Shown: positions 11,653-21,773 of the stretch, piece after piece
Position numbering within the stretch: position 1 is the first letter of the stretch
How the letters are laid out: each line of letters begins with the position of its first letter
NCBI RefSeq assembly: GCF_002950945.1
Contig: NZ_CP012673.1
Coordinates: forward strand, 682,001 to 746,000
From: Sorangium cellulosum
GTDB lineage: Bacteria > Myxococcota_A > Polyangia > Polyangiales > Polyangiaceae
Length of the DNA stretch: 64,000 nt
Direction: 5' to 3'
Program-made: the position numbers and the translations under genes
The notes under the pieces: generated by a model
Seen by the model: the letters and a program-made list of their open reading frames with translations, nothing else
Told to the model about the DNA's origin: nothing
The model's database searches: none

Positions 11653-11866
11653 TCACGCCGAGAGCTGCCCACCCGCCGGCGCCGCAGCCGTTCCCGGGAC
11701 GATCGGCCTTGCCCGGACGAACCTCGCGAGCTCTTCGAGCTGGAGCACGACCAGCGAGATCGCCTCCGCCTCCGCCTGCCCCGGACGATGGTTCCAGCGC
11801 CTCAGCGTCCGGAGGCGCGCCTTCGCCATCAACCCGGCCGGGGTCACGTCGAGGTCGAAGCCGCCG
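11653..11866 (-). pseudogene. frameshifted C-terminal part of the zinc-ribbon membrane protein
   Basis: This frame reads GGFDLDVTPAGLMAKARLRT and continues for about 70 residues to a stop. It joins naturally to the end of the upstream gene, which reads AWFDA and then runs into AASTST and a stop. Removing one base in the GC stretch at about 11861-11867 would restore WFDAGFDLDVTPAG as one reading frame. Either the gene is frameshifted or the base is a sequence error. Confidence 0.5.
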
Positions 11867-13052
11867 CGTCGAACCACGCTGCGCGCATGCGCCATTCAGG
11901 CGACTCCTGCCAGTGCGCGAGGTAGCGCTGCTGAGTCGAGGGATCCTCGTGCTCGGAGAGTCCGGGCAGCCACGCGGCGAGCAGGATCCATAACTTTGGC
12001 GGGAGGCGTTTCGGTCGTGTGCCGCCGACGTCGGTCACGAGCAGCACGCAGAAGCCGGACACGGGGAGCTCACTCGCGCCATAGTATGGACCGCCGCGAA
12101 GGATATCGGCCGAGACGGGGGCGGCCCATACCGTGTTCAGCCATCGAAGCACATCGGCCGGGCGCCCGGCGAAGAGCCGTTCGACGGAGGCGCGCACCTC
12201 GGCCCAGACACGCCGGCGGGTGAACAGCGCGCGCAGCTCGACGCTCGCCGAGAGGAGCAGGAGCAGCGGAAAGAAGGCTCGAAACAGGAGCTGCCCGATC
12301 ATGTACGCGTCGAGCTGCTTGACCCGCACAAACGCAACGATCCAGACGGCGAGCGGCACCGAGAAGATGAGGAACCCGACGACCCAGGGCACGGCGCCCC
12401 TCCAGGCGATCGCAGGCCCCGACGCGCGGCCGGCCCACCCGCGGCGCTCGTCGCGATAACACGCGACCCGCGCCGCAACGACGAGGTAATCCGCCGCGTC
12501 GAGGGCTCGGGCCATCCCGCTGCGATCGGCGATCAGCGCGGTGCCGCAGCTCCGACACCGGTTGAGCGCCCGGTCCATCTCGAGGCTGTTCGGGCCTCCG
12601 CAGTTCGGACAGGCGAGCGTCGCCGCCGGAACCGCAAGGGCCTCCGCAACGTCACCACGTTTGTGATGGCCGCTCACGAGCGCCGCCAGCGAGGCGACGC
12701 CGAGGACGGCTGCGATCGCGAGCGGGGCCGTCGGATCGCCGGACGCGAGACCGACCAGCGGAAGCGCCACCGCCGCCGCTGCCAGCGCGGTCGCCCCCAT
12801 ACAGCCGACCACGGCGAACGGCGCGACGGCGCTCCCGCGCGGCCGCACCTGCGCGCGCGCCGCCTGTAACCGAGTGGCAATACCGTGCTCGTAGGCGCCG
12901 ACCTCGTGGAGGAACTCGGGCGGGACGGCGAGCTCTTGGCTGCATCGAGGGCAGCGGATCGTGGGCGCGAACGAGGTGACGAGGACCGCGCCCCCACACC
13001 ATCCGCAGCGCATCGCGCGGGCATCAGGCATCACGGAGGTGGGCTTATCCAT
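11844..13052 (-). CDS. zinc-ribbon integral membrane protein (probably frameshifted at 3' end)
   Basis: A 402-residue protein. Two zinc ribbons are visible: CGWCGG paired with CPRCSQ (residues 16-40) and CPNCGG paired with CRSCGT (around residues 145-170). About four hydrophobic segments follow this pattern: two between residues 77 and 130 (FAVVGCMGATALAAAAVAL; LAIAAVLGVASLAALV) and two around 225-275 (WVVGFLIFSVPLAVWIVAFV; LLFRAFFPLLLLLSASV). The soluble tail is predicted cytoplasmic or periplasmic with no catalytic motif I recognise. The last residues look out of frame (see the fragment at 11653-11866). The start is ATG 13052. A 62-codon open frame lies 30 nt upstream on the same strand. 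Confidence 0.7.
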   Translation of the reverse strand: MDKPTSVMPDARAMRCGWCGGAVLVTSFAPTIRCPRCSQELAVPPEFLHEVGAYEHGIATRLQAARAQVRPRGSAVAPFAVVGCMGATALAAAAVALPLVGLASGDPTAPLAIAAVLGVASLAALVSGHHKRGDVAEALAVPAATLACPNCGGPNSLEMDRALNRCRSCGTALIADRSGMARALDAADYLVVAARVACYRDERRGWAGRASGPAIAWRGAVPWVVGFLIFSVPLAVWIVAFVRVKQLDAYMIGQLLFRAFFPLLLLLSASVELRALFTRRRVWAEVRASVERLFAGRPADVLRWLNTVWAAPVSADILRGGPYYGASELPVSGFCVLLVTDVGGTRPKRLPPKLWILLAAWLPGLSEHEDPSTQQRYLAHWQESPEWRMRAAWFDAAASTST

Positions 13053-13082
13053 CGTCCGGCGGGACCAGGCCTTTCGTCCGAG

Positions 13083-13271
13083 TCACTCCCAGTCGATACG
13101 GTACGGCCATTTCGCTCGCCACTCGGGGTCGACGACGTGACGTGAGCTTCTCGCCACCTCGGAGTCGACTGCGGTACAAGAGGTGGTGTGCTCGCTTGCG
13201 CGAACTGGTGGCGCCATCTCGTTCAAGATCTCGTCCACCGCCTTGCGCGTCAACTGACCTCCCCGGCTCAT
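13083..13271 (-). CDS. small hypothetical protein
   Basis: A 62-residue frame beginning MSRGGQLTRKAVDEILNEM and ending PYRIDWE. The composition is ordinary, unlike the Arg/Pro/Gly shadows around it, and it precedes the zinc-ribbon gene by 30 nt on the same strand. I recognise no family. The ribosome-binding site is weak. The longer frame back to 13310 is less likely. It could also be the end of a degraded gene. Confidence 0.35.
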   Translation of the reverse strand: MSRGGQLTRKAVDEILNEMAPPVRASEHTTSCTAVDSEVARSSRHVVDPEWRAKWPYRIDWE

Positions 13272-13387
13272 GCTCGTCGAGGCGCCTCGGCATGTCAACC
13301 GGCCGCACATTCCGGGCGCATCTCCCCACGACCGTACCGAGGTCGCTCAAAACACCTCGCGGCAACACTCCCGGTCTCCCGGCGCGA

Positions 13388-14998
13388 CTACCCATCACCC
13401 CCCGCCCGCCGCGGCAGCCTCGCCGTGAACGTCGTCCCTCTCCCCGCCGTGCTCTCGACCTCGATCGCCCCGCCGTGCGCCTTCGCGATCTGCTGCGCGA
13501 TGAACAGCCCGAGCCCCAGCCCGCGCCCCGCGCTCGTGTTCCCTCCCACGGGCGCCCGGTGAAACGGGTCGAACAGCGTCTCCAGCAGCTCGGGCGCGAT
13601 CACCGGCCCGTCGTTGTGCACCTCGATCACCAGATGATCGTCCCCGCCCGGATAGACCGCCACCCGGACCGCGCTGCCCGCCTCGGCATAATCGAGCGCG
13701 TTCTGCACGAGGTTCGTCACCATCTGGACCACGCGCTCGGGGTCCCATGACCCGGCGCCGCTCCCCTGGAGATCGAGCCGGATCGGGACGCCGGGTTGCG
13801 TCGCGCCGAGCTCGTCGATCACGCCCTTGCAGAGGACATGCAGGTCCTCCGGCCTCGGCGCGATCGGGATTCCACCGCCGAAGCGGCTCCGCTTCAGATC
13901 GAGCAGGTCGTTGATGGTCCGCGCCATGCGGCGCGCGCTCGCCGCGATCCGCTCGACGTTCCTCGCCTGCTGCGACGTCAGATTGCCGTGGTGGCTCAGC
14001 ACGCTGGCCGCCAGCGCAATGGAGGTCAGCGGCGTGCGCAGGTAATGGCTGAAGGCCGCCATGAATCGATCGCGAAGGACGAGCTCCTCGCGCCGCGCCG
14101 CCTCGGCCCGCTTGCGCTCGGAGATGTCGATAACGGTGCCGATCATCCTGACGCTCCGCCCCTCCGCGTCGAAGAAGGTGCGCCCCTGCACGAGGGCCCA
14201 GCGCTCCACGCGATCGCGGAGCCCCACGAGGCGGTACTCGACGCTGTAATCTCCGCCGCTCGCCGGGTCCTGCGAGCGCCGCATCGCCTCCTCCACGCCA
14301 GCGCGATCCGCCTCGTGGATGGCCGAGAGGAAGACGTCGAATCGGACCTCCGATTCCGGATCCAATCCGGCCACCTCCCGGCAGCGGTCGTCCCAGCGCA
14401 GCTTGCCGGTCACCATATCGTAATCCCACACCCCCACGCCGCCGGCCTGCGTGGCGAGCCGCAGGCGCGCCCAGCTGTCCTCGAGCGCGGCGCACGTCGC
14501 GCGCTCGAGCTCGACTGCGCTCGTCCACATCCTCGCGTCCACGACCGCGTGAAGCGCCTGAGCCTCCCTCGCGCCAAGGGAGATGCCTTGATCGACACAC
14601 ACCTCGAACAGCGCCCCCCGGAGGTGCCCGAGCTCCCGCAGCGCCGCCGCCGCGGCACATCGGCCCTGCGACGCGCAGCGGTGCGCGTGGATCCCGGCCC
14701 GCTCGACCTCCCCGGCCGCGGCGAGGTCCGCGCCGTCGCCGGCCTCGCGCTCAGCGCGCCGGCCCGCCGCGAGCGCGTCGACCATACGATCGAAGAGCTC
14801 CGGGACCTCGTGGACCAGCACGGGGCCCCCGGTCCGCTGCACCCCCGCTCTCGGATCCTCGAGCACGCGGCGCGTCCAGCGCTCGATTACGTCGTCCTTG
14901 CAGCAGCGGAGCCTGGAATCGAGGGAGCCATCGCCCGCACCGGCGTCGAACATCGAGATAAGCGAATGCGAGACGGCGCGGATGTCACGTGCGGACAC
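13388..14998 (-). CDS. PAS-domain sensor histidine kinase
   Basis: A 536-residue cytoplasmic hybrid-free histidine kinase. In order: an N-terminal helical region (residues 25-165) resembling the RsbRD N-terminal domain; a PAS domain (GVWDYDMVTGKLRWDDRCRE, about 186-290) ending in the typical MIGTVIDISERKRAE; a HisKA dimerisation helix with the phospho-acceptor His in AAFSHYLRTPLTSI (near 314); and a HATPase domain with N box (QMVTNLVQNALDYA), and G boxes (AGRGLGLGLFIAQQIAKAHG). The usual Glu/Asp after the H-box His is Tyr here (SHYLRTP), which could affect phosphatase activity. No membrane segment and no response regulator nearby. The start is GTG 14998; ATG 14953 is possible. Confidence 0.9.
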   Translation of the reverse strand: MSARDIRAVSHSLISMFDAGAGDGSLDSRLRCCKDDVIERWTRRVLEDPRAGVQRTGGPVLVHEVPELFDRMVDALAAGRRAEREAGDGADLAAAGEVERAGIHAHRCASQGRCAAAAALRELGHLRGALFEVCVDQGISLGAREAQALHAVVDARMWTSAVELERATCAALEDSWARLRLATQAGGVGVWDYDMVTGKLRWDDRCREVAGLDPESEVRFDVFLSAIHEADRAGVEEAMRRSQDPASGGDYSVEYRLVGLRDRVERWALVQGRTFFDAEGRSVRMIGTVIDISERKRAEAARREELVLRDRFMAAFSHYLRTPLTSIALAASVLSHHGNLTSQQARNVERIAASARRMARTINDLLDLKRSRFGGGIPIAPRPEDLHVLCKGVIDELGATQPGVPIRLDLQGSGAGSWDPERVVQMVTNLVQNALDYAEAGSAVRVAVYPGGDDHLVIEVHNDGPVIAPELLETLFDPFHRAPVGGNTSAGRGLGLGLFIAQQIAKAHGGAIEVESTAGRGTTFTARLPRRAGGDG

Positions 14999-15095
14999 CC
15001 CCTGATTGGCCTGTCGGTGGCCGTCTCATCGGATCTCGCGCCGCGCCAGCCGGCCGGCGTCTACCGCGACTGCGCCCTTCTCCGCCGCCGTCCTC

Positions 15096-16163
15096 TCAGA
15101 ACGTCCCGAGCACGCCCACGCCGCCGCCCTCGGGCCCGATCACCGGCACGACCCGGGCGCGCACGCCTCCCGGCGCGCTCCGCCGCGCCCCGGCGGCGCT
15201 CGCGCTCTCCGTGCGCGAAGGCCCCGACGTGAGCACCAGGACCACGCCCGCGCCGATCGCGGCGACGCCGACGCCGACGCCGATCGTCGAGAGGAGCGCC
15301 TTCGTCTCCGCGGCGTCGAGCTCCTCGCGCCCTCGCGGCGTGCACTGCTTCTTCGGGCAGAGCGCCGGATCGTCCTCCGCGTCGCTCGCCTGCCCCGCGG
15401 CGAGGATCCCGAACACGGCGCCGGCGCCGAGCGCCGCCACGCCGACGCCGCCGATCACGAAGCCCGCGGTGCGCAGCCCGCCGCCGCCGGCGCTCTCGCC
15501 GCCCGGCTGCGGCTGCGGGCCGGCCGGCCTGGCCGCCGCCGCCGGCACCGGCACGAGCTTCGGCACGGCGATCGTCTTCAGGTCGGCGTTGTCGCCGACC
15601 TGCACCGTCGTCGACCAGACCGAGTAGCCCTGCGCGGTCGCCTCGATCTGGTGCGACCCCGGATCGACCGGGATCGGCGTGCCGAGCGCCGCCGCGGGGA
15701 TCTCCTGGCCGTCGTTGCGGATCGCCAGGCCGGGCGTGTTCTCCGCGTTGATCTGGATCCGCGAGAGCCTCGGCTCGAGGGCGCTGATGTGCTCCTGCGC
15801 GAACGCCTCGCGCGCCGCGTTGCCCTCCTTCTTCGAGAAGAAGAGCGCCTCCTTGAACTGCCCCCACGCCGTCGCCGTCTTGCCGAGCGCCTCGTTGCAC
15901 AGCGCCAGGTTGAGCAGCGTGCCCGTGCCGGGCCGCAGGCGCTGGCTCTCCGCCAGCTTCGGGCACGCCTGCGCATAGTCCTTCGCTTCCATCAGGCGGC
16001 GCCCTTCCTCGAACAGCACCTGGGCGAGCGTGGGATCGGACGCGGCGCCCTGCGCGACCGCGGGCGCCGGCGCGAGCAGGGCCGCGGAGGCGAGGGCGAT
16101 CGAGGCGAGGGCGAGGCGGGCGCGGCGGAGCGCGCGCGGCGGGGGCAATCTCGAGGGGATCAT
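15096..16163 (-). CDS. secreted TPR/PEGA-like protein with two C-terminal membrane segments
   Basis: A 355-residue protein. A signal peptide ends near residue 34 (LLAPAPAVAQG). Next comes a TPR-like region (LFEEGRRLMEAKDYAQACPK; GTLLNLALCNEALGKTATAW), then a PEGA-like beta segment (IQINAENTPGLAIRNDGQEI; HQIEATAQGYSVWSTTVQVG), then two Gly/Ala hydrophobic helices (AGFVIGGVGVAALGAGAVFG; VGVGVAAIGAGVVLVLTSG). This architecture is common in Sorangium and its relatives, where it sits next to Ser/Thr kinases. The start ATG 16163 lies 8 nt from the end of the upstream kinase gene, so the two form an operon. It probably acts at the envelope; its biochemical role is unknown. Confidence 0.82.
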   Translation of the reverse strand: MIPSRLPPPRALRRARLALASIALASAALLAPAPAVAQGAASDPTLAQVLFEEGRRLMEAKDYAQACPKLAESQRLRPGTGTLLNLALCNEALGKTATAWGQFKEALFFSKKEGNAAREAFAQEHISALEPRLSRIQINAENTPGLAIRNDGQEIPAAALGTPIPVDPGSHQIEATAQGYSVWSTTVQVGDNADLKTIAVPKLVPVPAAAARPAGPQPQPGGESAGGGGLRTAGFVIGGVGVAALGAGAVFGILAAGQASDAEDDPALCPKKQCTPRGREELDAAETKALLSTIGVGVGVAAIGAGVVLVLTSGPSRTESASAAGARRSAPGGVRARVVPVIGPEGGGVGVLGTF

Positions 16164-16171
16164 GGCTGGGC

Positions 16172-18016
16172 TCAGTGCGGGTCGTTCAGGTCGATGCCTT
16201 GGGGCGGCCGCTGGGTCGGCGCGGTCTGCGAGGGACGGGAGGGCGGCGTGGGACGGCCGGCGCCGCCCCGCGGCTGCACCGGCGCGGGCGTGGCCCGTGC
16301 CGGCGGCGCGGAGGAGGCCGGCTGCGCGGAGGAGGCCGGCTGCGCGGAGGAGGCCGGCGGCGCGGAGGAGGCGTCGGGCGCAGGGATCGCCGCGGGCGCA
16401 GAGGGGTCCGCCGCGCCCGCGGGCCGGATCTTCGACTCCTCCTGGGCGAGCGACGACGGCATCTCGGGCGTCGGCGTGGCGGAAGCGGCGCTCGCCGCCG
16501 CTTCCGCCGCGCCGGCCTGCGACGGAGCCTCGCCGCGGTTCCGGAGCACGACCACGGTGGCGACGATCCCGAGGAGGAGCGCCGCGGAGAGCAGCGCGAT
16601 CGCGATCACCGCGACCGGGGAGCTCGGGAGGCGGCGCCCGTCCGAGGAGATCCCCACGTGGGTCGCGGAGGCGAACGTCGCCGCGGCGCGGGTGCTCATC
16701 GGGGCGTTGTACGGCCCGGGGACGATCTGCTGATGCGCCGGGGGCGCCGGCGGCGCGTCCGTCGCCCTGGTCCCCGCCGGCACCCCGGGCGGCGCCTGGC
16801 CCGGCCAGCCGCCGGTCGGGGCGTGCGGCCCGGGCGCGCCATTGCCGGTCGGCGGCGCGTGCGGCGCGAACGCATGCGGCGCGAACGCATGCGGCGGCTG
16901 CATGTGCGGGGGCGGCGTCGACGCCTGCCACGTCCCCGCGGCGCTGTCCTGCCCGGGCGCCGACGGCGACGGCGGCCTCGGCCACGATGGCTCGCGCGGG
17001 GCCGGCGTCGAGGCCCTCGGATCCACGCCCGCGAACGACGGGTGCGTCGCGCGCTGGCCGCCGAGCGTCGCGGCGACCGGCGGCAGGCCGCCCATGCGCG
17101 CGATCCGGTCGATGGTCGGGTACGTGCGCGCGGGCGCGAACGGGGCGAGCGCCACCACGAGCTCGGCCACCGAGGTGTACCGGCGCTCGCGGTCCCGCTC
17201 GTAAGCCTTCTCCAGCGCGCTCGCGAGCGCCTCGGGCGCGTCGGGGCGGAGGCTCCGGAGCGGCGTCGGCGTGCCCGTCAGCACCTCGGCGCAGAGCTGC
17301 GGCAACGTCTCCGCGTAGTACGGCTGCCTGCCGGCGAGCAGCTCGAACAGCGAGACGCCGAGCGCATAGATGTCGGTGCGGTGGTCCACCGAGCGCGTCT
17401 GCCGCATCTGCTCCGGCGACATGTAGAGGGCCGAGCCCAGCGCCGCGCTCGTGCTCGTCAGGTTCTCGATGCCGCCGCTCGTCGTCGCCATCTTCGAGAT
17501 GCCGAAGTCGAGCACCTTCACGAGCGGCGAGCCGTCGGCGCGCCTCGTCAGGAACAGGTTCGCCGGCTTCAGGTCGCGGTGCACGATGCCGTGCCCGTGG
17601 GCCTCGGCGATCGCCTCGCAGCCCTGGACGACGTAATCCACGGCGTCCTCCACGGCGAGCGTGCCGTGCTGATCGAGCAGGCGCGAGAGGTCGCTCCCGA
17701 TCAGGAACTCCATGACCATGTAAGGGGCGCCGTTCTCGAGCGTGCCGAAGTCCGAGACGCGGGCCACGTGCTCGCTCTTGATCTTCACGGCGGCCTGCGC
17801 CTCGCGGAGGAACCGGGCCGACCCCTCCGGGTGCCGGGTGAACTCGGGCAGCAGGAACTTCAGCGCGACCCGCTCGTCCAGCACGACGTGCCGCGCCTCG
17901 ACGACCACGCCCATGCCGCCCTGGCCGATGATCCGCTCGACGCGGTACTTGCCCGCGAGCACGGTTCCCGGCTCGACCGGGGCCAGCGAGGGGAGTCTCG
18001 TCGCAGGATCCGACAC
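16172..18016 (-). CDS. membrane-anchored Hanks-type Ser/Thr protein kinase
   Basis: A 614-residue kinase. The N-lobe has IIGQGGMGVVVEA and the ATP-binding Lys in VALKFLL; the catalytic loop is HRDLKPANLF, the metal motif VLDFGISK, and the activation segment ends YMSPEQM. A Pro/Ala/His-rich linker carries AFAPHA repeats. A single transmembrane helix (PVAVIAIALLSAALLLGIVA, near residue 460) follows, then a Pro/Ser tail with PASSAQ repeats. All key catalytic residues are present, so it should be active. The start GTG 18016 has no obvious ribosome-binding site. It heads a leftward group with the TPR/PEGA protein and probably the histidine kinase. Confidence 0.93.
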   Translation of the reverse strand: MSDPATRLPSLAPVEPGTVLAGKYRVERIIGQGGMGVVVEARHVVLDERVALKFLLPEFTRHPEGSARFLREAQAAVKIKSEHVARVSDFGTLENGAPYMVMEFLIGSDLSRLLDQHGTLAVEDAVDYVVQGCEAIAEAHGHGIVHRDLKPANLFLTRRADGSPLVKVLDFGISKMATTSGGIENLTSTSAALGSALYMSPEQMRQTRSVDHRTDIYALGVSLFELLAGRQPYYAETLPQLCAEVLTGTPTPLRSLRPDAPEALASALEKAYERDRERRYTSVAELVVALAPFAPARTYPTIDRIARMGGLPPVAATLGGQRATHPSFAGVDPRASTPAPREPSWPRPPSPSAPGQDSAAGTWQASTPPPHMQPPHAFAPHAFAPHAPPTGNGAPGPHAPTGGWPGQAPPGVPAGTRATDAPPAPPAHQQIVPGPYNAPMSTRAAATFASATHVGISSDGRRLPSSPVAVIAIALLSAALLLGIVATVVVLRNRGEAPSQAGAAEAAASAASATPTPEMPSSLAQEESKIRPAGAADPSAPAAIPAPDASSAPPASSAQPASSAQPASSAPPARATPAPVQPRGGAGRPTPPSRPSQTAPTQRPPQGIDLNDPH

Positions 18017-18353
18017 AGCGCGCGATAATCACCGCTCCGCCCTCGGACGGCAAGCGTACGGCAGGGAGCGCAGGGACGCGGCGCCGCGCCCGCGGAAAGG
18101 GCCGGCGGCCCCGCAGAAGGCCCGCCGGCCGCGCCCGCGGCGAGGGCCGGCCGACGCCCCTCAACGTCCCCCGCCGGCGCCTCCGCCGCGGCGCCGCCGC
18201 GGGACGGATGTGCAGGGGAACGCAGCCGGCGCCGGTCCCGCCGCCCCCCCGGCCGGCGCCCCCCCCGCAGGACGATCGCGCGCTGCGTCGTGGAGGGCGA
18301 GACGCGCCGGGCCAGTTCTGGTTGGATAGGGCTCCTTCCTGGAGAGAAATACC
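18017..18353. other. divergent intergenic region
   Basis: 337 bp between a leftward kinase start and a rightward transglutaminase start. It contains long C-runs near 18240-18265 and GC-rich coding-like noise. The ribosome-binding site GGAGAG at 18341-18346 serves the right-hand gene. No promoter boxes could be assigned. Confidence 0.5.
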
Positions 18354-21300
18354 GTGCGCCTGCTCATTCAGCACTGGACCCACTACAGCTACCCCCGTCC
18401 TGCTTCGCTGGGTCCGCACCTCATCAGGTTGCGGCCGGCGACACACGCCAAGGCGAAGATCGAGTCGTACAGCCTGAAGATCGACCCGCCGCTCGCCGTG
18501 CGCTGGCAGCAGGATCCGTACGGCAACCACATCGCGCGCGTGCTCCTGCAGCCGGGCGAGCGCGTCCCGCACTTCGACATCCTCGTCGAGCTCGCGGTCG
18601 ACATACGCCCCGTGAACCCGTTCGATTTCTACCTGGACGAACGCGCGGAGAAGGTCCCGTTCGAGTATCCGGCCGAGCTCAAGCAGGACCTGATCCCCTT
18701 CCTCGACAGCGCCGACCCCGCGCTCTCCCGGGGGCCGCTGCTCGACGAGTTCCTCGCCGGGCTGCCGAGGGACGGCGACACCGTGTCGCTCCTCATCGCG
18801 CTCAACGCCGCGGTCAACCGGCGCATCAAGTACGTGATCCGCGAGGAGGCCGGGATCTGGACGCCGGAGGAGACGCTCGCGCAGGGGCGCGGCAGCTGCC
18901 GCGACTCGGCGGTGCTGCTCATCGCGGCGCTCCGGTCGCGCGGGCTCGCCGCGCGCTTCGTCAGCGGCTACCTCGTGCAGCTGACCGACGAGGGGATGAT
19001 CCCCGACCAGCCGCGCGGCGTGAGCCGCGACGTCGTCGACCTGCACGCGTGGGCCGAGGTCTACCTGCCGGGGGCCGGCTGGATCGGCCTCGACGCCACG
19101 AGCGGCCTGCTCTGCGGCGAGGGCCACATCCCGCTCGCCTGCACCGCGTCGCCCGCACTCGCCGCGCCCGTCGAGGGCACGAGCGACGTGCTCGCGACCG
19201 ACGTGTCGTTCGCCATGAAGGTCGGGCGCCTCGGCCACGAGCCGCGGCCCACGACGCCCTACGAGGAGCCGGTGTGGGAGGAGCTGCTCGCCGTCGCCGA
19301 CCGCGCCGATCAGCGGCTCGCGGCCGCGGGCCTCACCCTCACCATGGGCGGCGAGCCGACGTTCAACTCGCGCGAGTACCCCGACGCGCCGGAGTGGCGC
19401 GAGGGGGCGCTCGGCCCGACGAAGTGGTCGCAGGGGCTCCGGCTCGCGCACGAGCTCCGGCGCCGGATCACGCCCGGCGGCCTCCTGCTGCTCCGCGCCG
19501 GCAAACACTACCCCGGCGAGAGCCTGCCCCGCTGGGCGCTCGAGATCGTCGGCCGGCGCGACGGCGTCCCCCTCTGGACGGAGATGTCCGACGTGCGCCA
19601 CGCAGACCCGGGGACCTCGCGGAGCAGCGCCTCGCGCGCGCGCGGCCACGCGCAGGCGCAGCGGTTCGCCGGCGCGCTCGCGGCCCGGCTCGGGCTCAGC
19701 GACTTCCTGCTGCCGGCCTACGAGGACCCCTGGCGCCACCTCCAGGACGAGGCCAGCCTGCCCGTCGACGCCGACCCGCTCAAGGCGAACCTCGACGACC
19801 CGGAGGAGCGGCGGCGGCTCGCCAAGGTCCTCGATCGCGGCCTCGGCAGCGACGTCGGCTACGTCCTGCCCCTCACGCGCCAGGGGGGCGCGTGGGTCAG
19901 CGAGCGCTGGGCCTTCCGGCGCGGGCACCTCTTCCTGCTCCCCGGCGACAGCGCGATCGGCCTGCGCCTGCCGCTCCGCTCGCTCGTCGCCGCGGCCGCG
20001 CCGCCGCCCCTGGAGGAGCTCGTGACCCCGCCGGATCCGCGGCGCGGCGATCTCGATCCCGAGGAGGACGAGAAGCAGCGCCGGATCGAGGCGGCAGGCG
20101 GCGACGCAGGCGACGAAGGCGCCGCGGCGGGCGCGAAGGACACGTCGCGGCAGGGCGCCGCCGGCGCGCTCGCCGCGCAGGCCCAGCGCGCCGCGCCGGC
20201 CGCGGGCCGGTCGGGCTACGGCGTGCGCACGGCGCTCTGCGTCGAGGCGCGCGACGGCATCGTCCACGTCTTCCTCCCGCCGCTGCTCGCGCCGGACGAC
20301 TTCTTCGAGCTCATCGCCGCGATCGACGCGACCCGCCTCGACACCGGCGTCGACGTGCTGCTCGAGGGCTACCCGCCGCCGTCCGGCGCGGACCTGTTCC
20401 GCTTCTCGGTGACGCCGGACCCCGGCGTGCTCGAGGTGAACCTGCCCCCGACCGACGGCGTGCGCGCGTACGCGTCGCTGCTCGAGACGGTCTTCGACGC
20501 GTCGCTCCACAGCGGCCTGCACTGCGAGAAGTACCTGATCGACGGCCGCATGGCGGGCAGCGGCGGCGGCCACCACCTCACGTTCGGCGGCCCCACGCCG
20601 CTCGCGAGCCCGTTCCTGCGCCGGCCGGATCTCCTGGCGAGCCTGCTCACCTTCAACCAGCACCACCCGTCGCTCTCGTACATGTTCGCCGGCCTCTTCG
20701 TCGGCCCGACGTCGCAGGCGCCGCGCGTGGACGAGGCGCGCCACGAGAACCTCTACGAGCTGGAGATCGCGCTCTCGCGCGCGTTCGAGCGGCGCGAGGG
20801 TGAGCCGCCGTGGCTCACGGACATCCTGTTCCGCCACCTGCTCGTGGACGTCACGGGCAACACGCACCGCGCCGAGGTGAGCATCGACAAGCTGTTCGAC
20901 CCGCAGACCGCGCAGGGCCGGCAGGGCATCGTCGAGCTGCGCGCCTTCGAGATGCCGCCGCATTTCCGGATGGCGGTCGCGCAGATGCTGCTCGTCCGCA
21001 CGCTGCTCTCCGCGTTCGCCGAGTCGCCTTACTCGGGCCGGCTCGTGCGCTGGGGGCAGGCGCTGCACGACCGTTTCCTCCTGCCGTACTACCTGTGGCG
21101 CGACTTCGAGGACGTGCTCGACTACCTCAAGCAGCGCGGGCTCGCCCTGCCCGCGGACGCGTACCGCCCGTTCATCGAGCTGCGCTGTCCGGTGGTCGGC
21201 ACGCTGCACGCCGGCGACGTGACGCTCGAGGTGCGCAACGCGATCGAGCCGTGGCACGTGCTCGGCGAGGAGCTGACCACCACGGGCACGTCGCGTTACG

Positions 21301-21773
21301 TCGACTCCTCGATGGAGCGCATCGAGGTGCGCGTGCACGGGCTCGTCCCGGAGCGCCACCTCGTGCTCGTGAACGGCCACGTGCTGCCGCTCCGGCCGAC
21401 GGGCACGGCGTCCGAGTTCGTGGGCGGGGTCCGCTTCCGCGCGTGGGCGCCGCCGCACAGCCTGCACGCGCACATCGGCATCCACCACCCGATCCACCTC
21501 GACGTCCTGGACACGTGGGGCAAGCGCTCGATCGGCGCGTGCGCCTACCACGTGTGGCACCCCGAGGGCCGCGCCTTCGACACGCCGCCGCTCACGCGCT
21601 TCGAGGCGGCGGCGCGGCGCGCGCAGCGGTTCACGGTCGAGGGCCCGATGCAGTGGCCCGTCTCGGCGAAGCCGGCGTTCCCCCACGCCGACGCGCCGTA
21701 CACGCTCGACCTGCGGCGCTACGCCGTCGACCGCCCGCCGCCCGAGCCGCGGGACGCCGGGGCCGAGGGCTGA
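18354..21773 (+). CDS. large transglutaminase-like protein with DUF2126 region
   Basis: A 1139-residue protein, normal for the single-chain transglutaminase/DUF2126 family. The N-terminal beta domain reads [20 protein letters not shown]. The transglutaminase core (about residues 150-245) shows the catalytic Cys in [12 protein letters not shown], His in [10 protein letters not shown] and Asp in IGLDATSGL, so the triad is intact. The C-terminal two thirds is DUF2126 ([51 protein letters not shown]). Relatives usually sit with a DUF403/ATP-grasp pair, proposed to make or modify a peptide, but those partners are absent here. The start GTG 18354 follows GGAGAG. There is no signal peptide, so it is cytoplasmic. 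Confidence 0.93.
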   Translation: MRLLIQHWTHYSYPRPASLGPHLIRLRPATHAKAKIESYSLKIDPPLAVRWQQDPYGNHIARVLLQPGERVPHFDILVELAVDIRPVNPFDFYLDERAEKVPFEYPAELKQDLIPFLDSADPALSRGPLLDEFLAGLPRDGDTVSLLIALNAAVNRRIKYVIREEAGIWTPEETLAQGRGSCRDSAVLLIAALRSRGLAARFVSGYLVQLTDEGMIPDQPRGVSRDVVDLHAWAEVYLPGAGWIGLDATSGLLCGEGHIPLACTASPALAAPVEGTSDVLATDVSFAMKVGRLGHEPRPTTPYEEPVWEELLAVADRADQRLAAAGLTLTMGGEPTFNSREYPDAPEWREGALGPTKWSQGLRLAHELRRRITPGGLLLLRAGKHYPGESLPRWALEIVGRRDGVPLWTEMSDVRHADPGTSRSSASRARGHAQAQRFAGALAARLGLSDFLLPAYEDPWRHLQDEASLPVDADPLKANLDDPEERRRLAKVLDRGLGSDVGYVLPLTRQGGAWVSERWAFRRGHLFLLPGDSAIGLRLPLRSLVAAAAPPPLEELVTPPDPRRGDLDPEEDEKQRRIEAAGGDAGDEGAAAGAKDTSRQGAAGALAAQAQRAAPAAGRSGYGVRTALCVEARDGIVHVFLPPLLAPDDFFELIAAIDATRLDTGVDVLLEGYPPPSGADLFRFSVTPDPGVLEVNLPPTDGVRAYASLLETVFDASLHSGLHCEKYLIDGRMAGSGGGHHLTFGGPTPLASPFLRRPDLLASLLTFNQHHPSLSYMFAGLFVGPTSQAPRVDEARHENLYELEIALSRAFERREGEPPWLTDILFRHLLVDVTGNTHRAEVSIDKLFDPQTAQGRQGIVELRAFEMPPHFRMAVAQMLLVRTLLSAFAESPYSGRLVRWGQALHDRFLLPYYLWRDFEDVLDYLKQRGLALPADAYRPFIELRCPVVGTLHAGDVTLEVRNAIEPWHVLGEELTTTGTSRYVDSSMERIEVRVHGLVPERHLVLVNGHVLPLRPTGTASEFVGGVRFRAWAPPHSLHAHIGIHHPIHLDVLDTWGKRSIGACAYHVWHPEGRAFDTPPLTRFEAAARRAQRFTVEGPMQWPVSAKPAFPHADAPYTLDLRRYAVDRPPPEPRDAGAEG

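Noticed and set aside
13045..13398. A 117-codon frame overlapping the small hypothetical gene
   Set aside because: Arg/Gly-rich shadow composition; the 62-codon frame in another register looks more natural.
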